9,313 nt of DNA from Gammaproteobacteria bacterium (GTDB lineage Bacteria > Pseudomonadota > Gammaproteobacteria > Coxiellales > Coxiellaceae): assembly GCA_021774015.1 (NCBI GenBank), contig JAJFJO010000250.1:1-9313 (forward strand), given 5' to 3'. Numbering within the stretch: the stretch's first letter is position 1; every line of letters starts with the position of its first letter. Shown here piece by piece: positions 7,036 to 9,313 of this stretch. Position numbers and translations under genes: made by a program. Under the pieces are notes generated by a model. That model was not told the DNA's origin, searched no databases, and worked only from the letters and a program-made list of their open reading frames with translations.

Positions 7036-9313
7036 ATGGCGGGTGCGGGTAGAAAAGGCAAAAAAAACAAACAAAGGGGTCGTGCAGGGCAAAGGCCAGC
7101 GCCGGCTGCAAGAGCATTTATTGACGAAATCTTAGAAATATTCACAGAACCGCCAGATAAAATTGAAGCAGCTACGGTTAGCCTATTAAGAAAAAAAAGC
7201 GCCGATTTTAAACAAGCGTTATCAGCAAATCAAAGAACGATTTTACTATGTGGTGCTATAAGGCGTTGGCATAATAACACTGTCAATGAGATGTTACAGT
7301 TGGGGGCTAACCCGCTTCATTATACAGGCACCATTAATTTAAAAGGCAACTCTCTTCCTCTTGAAGCTCAAAATATAATTGCATTTGATGTTGCTTTTGA
7401 AGTTCGTAATCTAGATGCTTTTGTTTTATTATTGTCTAATATTAAAAAAACCAAGCAACAATTATTTTTTGATTTTAATGGCAAACCATTGCTCGATTTT
7501 CTTTTCAATGACCTTGCATACCTGCCAAACCCAAAATTTGAGCCTGCTTACGATAAAACAGAAGTTGATTCTAATACGGATGCTGCTGCAAATGCTGCAA
7601 ATGCTGCTACGGGTGCGGCTGGTGCTGCTATAGGCGCTACTAATAATATTCATAGTGAAATGGCTGTAGAAGAAGCTATATTACATTCTCTTTTTAAATA
7701 TTTTGGTGGTGATAGACAAGTAATTTTATTTAATAGAAGGGTAGCCTATTCTCCATTGGCTAGGTATAGCACCATCTTATTTAAAATGGCTATGGTAGGT
7801 AGATTCCGCGCACTATCTTTCTTAATAGAAAATGAGTGTCGTTTTTTCCTGAGTGCAGATTGTCCGCCACCTTTGATTGATGTGTTGCTGGAACCTCTTT
7901 TATCCGCACTAGCTAAATTTGGGTGTGCCGGTGCGATGCAGGAAGTGGCGTATGTAGTTATTAAGTTTATGGCAGGAAACAATTTGCCAGAGATGACATT
8001 CAATAAAAAAATGTATCTATGGCGCGAATGTATTAAACTTAACAACGTGGATCTTATGAGGAATATTGCGGACAGTTGTCCAGAGATTGTTATTAATCAG
8101 CAGCTGGGCTATGAGCTGCCACCGTTATCCTATGCTGCGCAATGCGGCAGCCTTGAAGCGCTAAAATTTTTATGTTCCTATCAACACCTAGAAGATATCG
8201 ATTTGATGGACCGCAGGACTGGCTCTGTTGCCTTGCACTATGCGGTTATGTCAAGGAAAAATACTCGGGAAATGATTGAGTTGTTGTGCCAGCATGGTGC
8301 TAATATTGATATCAGAAGTACGGGGAAAAATTCTGATATTTCACCACTAGAAATTGCAATGAAAGAAAAACGAAAAGAAGCTTGCATCACTCTTTTGCAT
8401 CAAGGTGCTAGCACAATTATTTACTATAAAGGTGGTAGCACTAGCGATATTGTATATGCTAATTATTTTGTAGGAAACCTTGAAGAATACCTTGGTTGGA
8501 AGCTGGAAGCGGCCTACAGATCTGGTAACAAACAAAAAATATTTCTTGCAGCTTGTGCTTGTGGTGACTTGAAAGTTGTTGAAGAATACTTTGACCTTGC
8601 ATATATGCAGCACTTTAATGAGAAAAATTATAACCCCTCTCATGTTGCCGCTGAAATGGGGCAGGCGGATGTATTGATATTTTTTGCAGAAAGTGAGGTT
8701 GACCTTAGCATTCAAGCTCAACATGGTAGCACACTTTTACATATTGCTTGTTTAAACGCACAAGTTGCGATGGTAGCAACTTTATTGGAGCTTGTACCTG
8801 AGCAGCTTGAAGCGAAGGATGTATGTGAGCAAACACCTTTGTTTAATATTATATTTAATGACCCTGTGGATGTTGATGATGCCTTGCTGTGTTTCCAGCA
8901 TTTAATAAGGGCAGGAGTCAACGTCAACGCTGTGGATGAAGATGGGTTTAGTTCACTTCATTATGCTGCTAAACGAGGCGAAATTAAGAAGATTGAAGCT
9001 CTACTTGATACGGGTGCAGATGTTGACCTCAAAAATGCGTCAGGGGAAACTCCTTTTATGTTTGCCTGTGGGTTTAACCAATTGGAGGTGGTTAAAATTT
9101 TGATTGCTCGTCATCCTGGGGTTGTAGAAACTAAAAATAATGAAGGCTTGGCAGGTTTACAGTATGCAATTAAAAATGAACGGACTGACATCGTTGAATT
9201 TATCTCAGCCTTTTGTGCGCGTCAACTTGGCATAAGATTTTCTCCTGCCAATATAGCTAGGGCAGATGCTACTGCTGATGCTAGTGCCGGTGCTGGTGCT
9301 GGTGCTGGTGCTG
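7036..9313 (+). CDS. Large ankyrin-repeat protein, 3' end beyond window
   Basis: An uninterrupted frame of 759 codons runs to the window edge without a stop. Residues 1-21 are very basic (RKGKKNKQRGRAGQR at 6-20). Residues about 76-130 look like two diverged ankyrin repeats (QLGANPL; AFDVAFEVRNLDAFVLLL). A low-complexity Ala/Asn/Gly linker occupies 182-204, and a helical part with decayed repeats 210-355. Clear ankyrin repeats then begin near residues 360, 395, 433, 498, 533, 564, 598, 637, 670 and 704, e.g. SLHYAAKRGEIKKIEALL and TPFMFACGFNQLEVVKIL. A second Ala/Gly/Asp linker begins at about 742 and continues past the edge. Ankyrin repeats bind proteins; no catalytic domain is visible, though one could follow the linker outside the window. 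There is no signal peptide or membrane helix. Many such proteins in Legionella and Coxiella are Dot/Icm effectors, so a host-directed role is plausible but inferred. Confidence 0.93.
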   Translation, partial: MAGAGRKGKKNKQRGRAGQRPAPAARAFIDEILEIFTEPPDKIEAATVSLLRKKSADFKQALSANQRTILLCGAIRRWHNNTVNEMLQLGANPLHYTGTINLKGNSLPLEAQNIIAFDVAFEVRNLDAFVLLLSNIKKTKQQLFFDFNGKPLLDFLFNDLAYLPNPKFEPAYDKTEVDSNTDAAANAANAATGAAGAAIGATNNIHSEMAVEEAILHSLFKYFGGDRQVILFNRRVAYSPLARYSTILFKMAMVGRFRALSFLIENECRFFLSADCPPPLIDVLLEPLLSALAKFGCAGAMQEVAYVVIKFMAGNNLPEMTFNKKMYLWRECIKLNNVDLMRNIADSCPEIVINQQLGYELPPLSYAAQCGSLEALKFLCSYQHLEDIDLMDRRTGSVALHYAVMSRKNTREMIELLCQHGANIDIRSTGKNSDISPLEIAMKEKRKEACITLLHQGASTIIYYKGGSTSDIVYANYFVGNLEEYLGWKLEAAYRSGNKQKIFLAACACGDLKVVEEYFDLAYMQHFNEKNYNPSHVAAEMGQADVLIFFAESEVDLSIQAQHGSTLLHIACLNAQVAMVATLLELVPEQLEAKDVCEQTPLFNIIFNDPVDVDDALLCFQHLIRAGVNVNAVDEDGFSSLHYAAKRGEIKKIEALLDTGADVDLKNASGETPFMFACGFNQLEVVKILIARHPGVVETKNNEGLAGLQYAIKNERTDIVEFISAFCARQLGIRFSPANIARADATADASAGAGAGAGA
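7579..7644 (+). repeat. Ala/Asn/Gly-rich linker with tandem GCTGCAAAT units
   Basis: GCTGCAAAT occurs twice in tandem (7585-7593 and 7594-7602) followed by a partial copy, then by GGT/GCT codons. It encodes AAN-AAN-AAT and a Gly/Ala stretch (residues 182-204), a flexible spacer between the N-terminal and central parts of the ankyrin protein. The style resembles the GGAGCTGCT tandem in the first gene. Confidence 0.75.
9289..9313 (+). repeat. GGTGCT hexanucleotide repeat running off the window
   Basis: Four perfect copies of GGTGCT (9289-9312) reach the last base, encoding Gly-Ala dipeptides. It is preceded by GCT/GAT/ACT-rich codons from 9262 (ADATADASA). The array length cannot be judged because the window ends inside it. 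Copy changes of six bases would not shift the frame. Confidence 0.85.

Noticed and set aside
7415..7633. Plus-strand ORF of 72 codons
   Set aside because: It is another frame of the ankyrin gene without its own ribosome binding site; the product is Leu/Gln-rich shadow sequence.
7746..8045. Minus-strand ORF of 99 codons, and other minus-strand ORFs at 8347-8724 and 8718-8927
   Set aside because: All lie inside the ankyrin gene in antisense; the plus-strand frame has a strong ribosome binding site and recognisable repeats, so these are shadows.
1..9313. CRISPR array, tRNA/rRNA genes, transposase, integrase or toxin-antitoxin pair
   Set aside because: Both strands were read for spaced direct repeats, cloverleaf-like segments and familiar protein motifs; none was found.

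Overview
The window looks like a chromosomal piece of a gammaproteobacterium, moderately AT-rich. The best anchors are the gene order tgt-yajC-secD-secF and Tgt, YajC, SecD and SecF proteins that read very close to the Escherichia coli sequences as I recall them. The flanking genes are unlike ordinary free-living gammaproteobacterial genes. One is a long ankyrin-repeat protein and two encode proteins I do not recognise, and two of the three carry Ala/Gly-rich low-complexity linkers. That mix suggests a host-associated (intracellular or protist-associated) lineage such as the Legionellales/Coxiellaceae. The lineage is inference and was not tested by any search.

Layout, all on the + strand. (1) 1-1317: an alpha-helical protein of unknown function, open at the left edge, ending in an acidic, Ala/Gly-rich tail with three copies of a short tyrosine motif ([I/V]-V-Y-[A/T]). 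(2) 1318-1534: non-coding, with only weak signals. (3) 1535-2371: a 278-residue protein I do not recognise. (4) 2377-2405: a good sigma70-type promoter. (5) 2434-6853: a compact operon of tgt (tRNA-guanine transglycosylase), yajC, secD and secF, with gaps of 31, 39 and 36 bases. queA, which precedes tgt in E. coli, is not there. (6) 6854-7035: non-coding, ending in a strong ribosome binding site. (7) 7036 to the right edge: an open reading frame of at least 759 codons encoding a large ankyrin-repeat protein with a very basic N-terminus. It runs off the window inside a GGTGCT hexanucleotide repeat.

How they work together: SecD, SecF and YajC form the accessory complex of the SecYEG translocon and use the proton-motive force to pull exported proteins through the inner membrane. 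Tgt inserts preQ1 into the wobble position of GUN tRNAs and shares the transcript for historical rather than obvious functional reasons. The three flanking proteins have no visible signal peptide, so they are not evident Sec clients. If exported, they would more plausibly use a host-directed secretion system, for which this window holds no gene. No tRNA, rRNA, CRISPR array, transposase or integrase was found.
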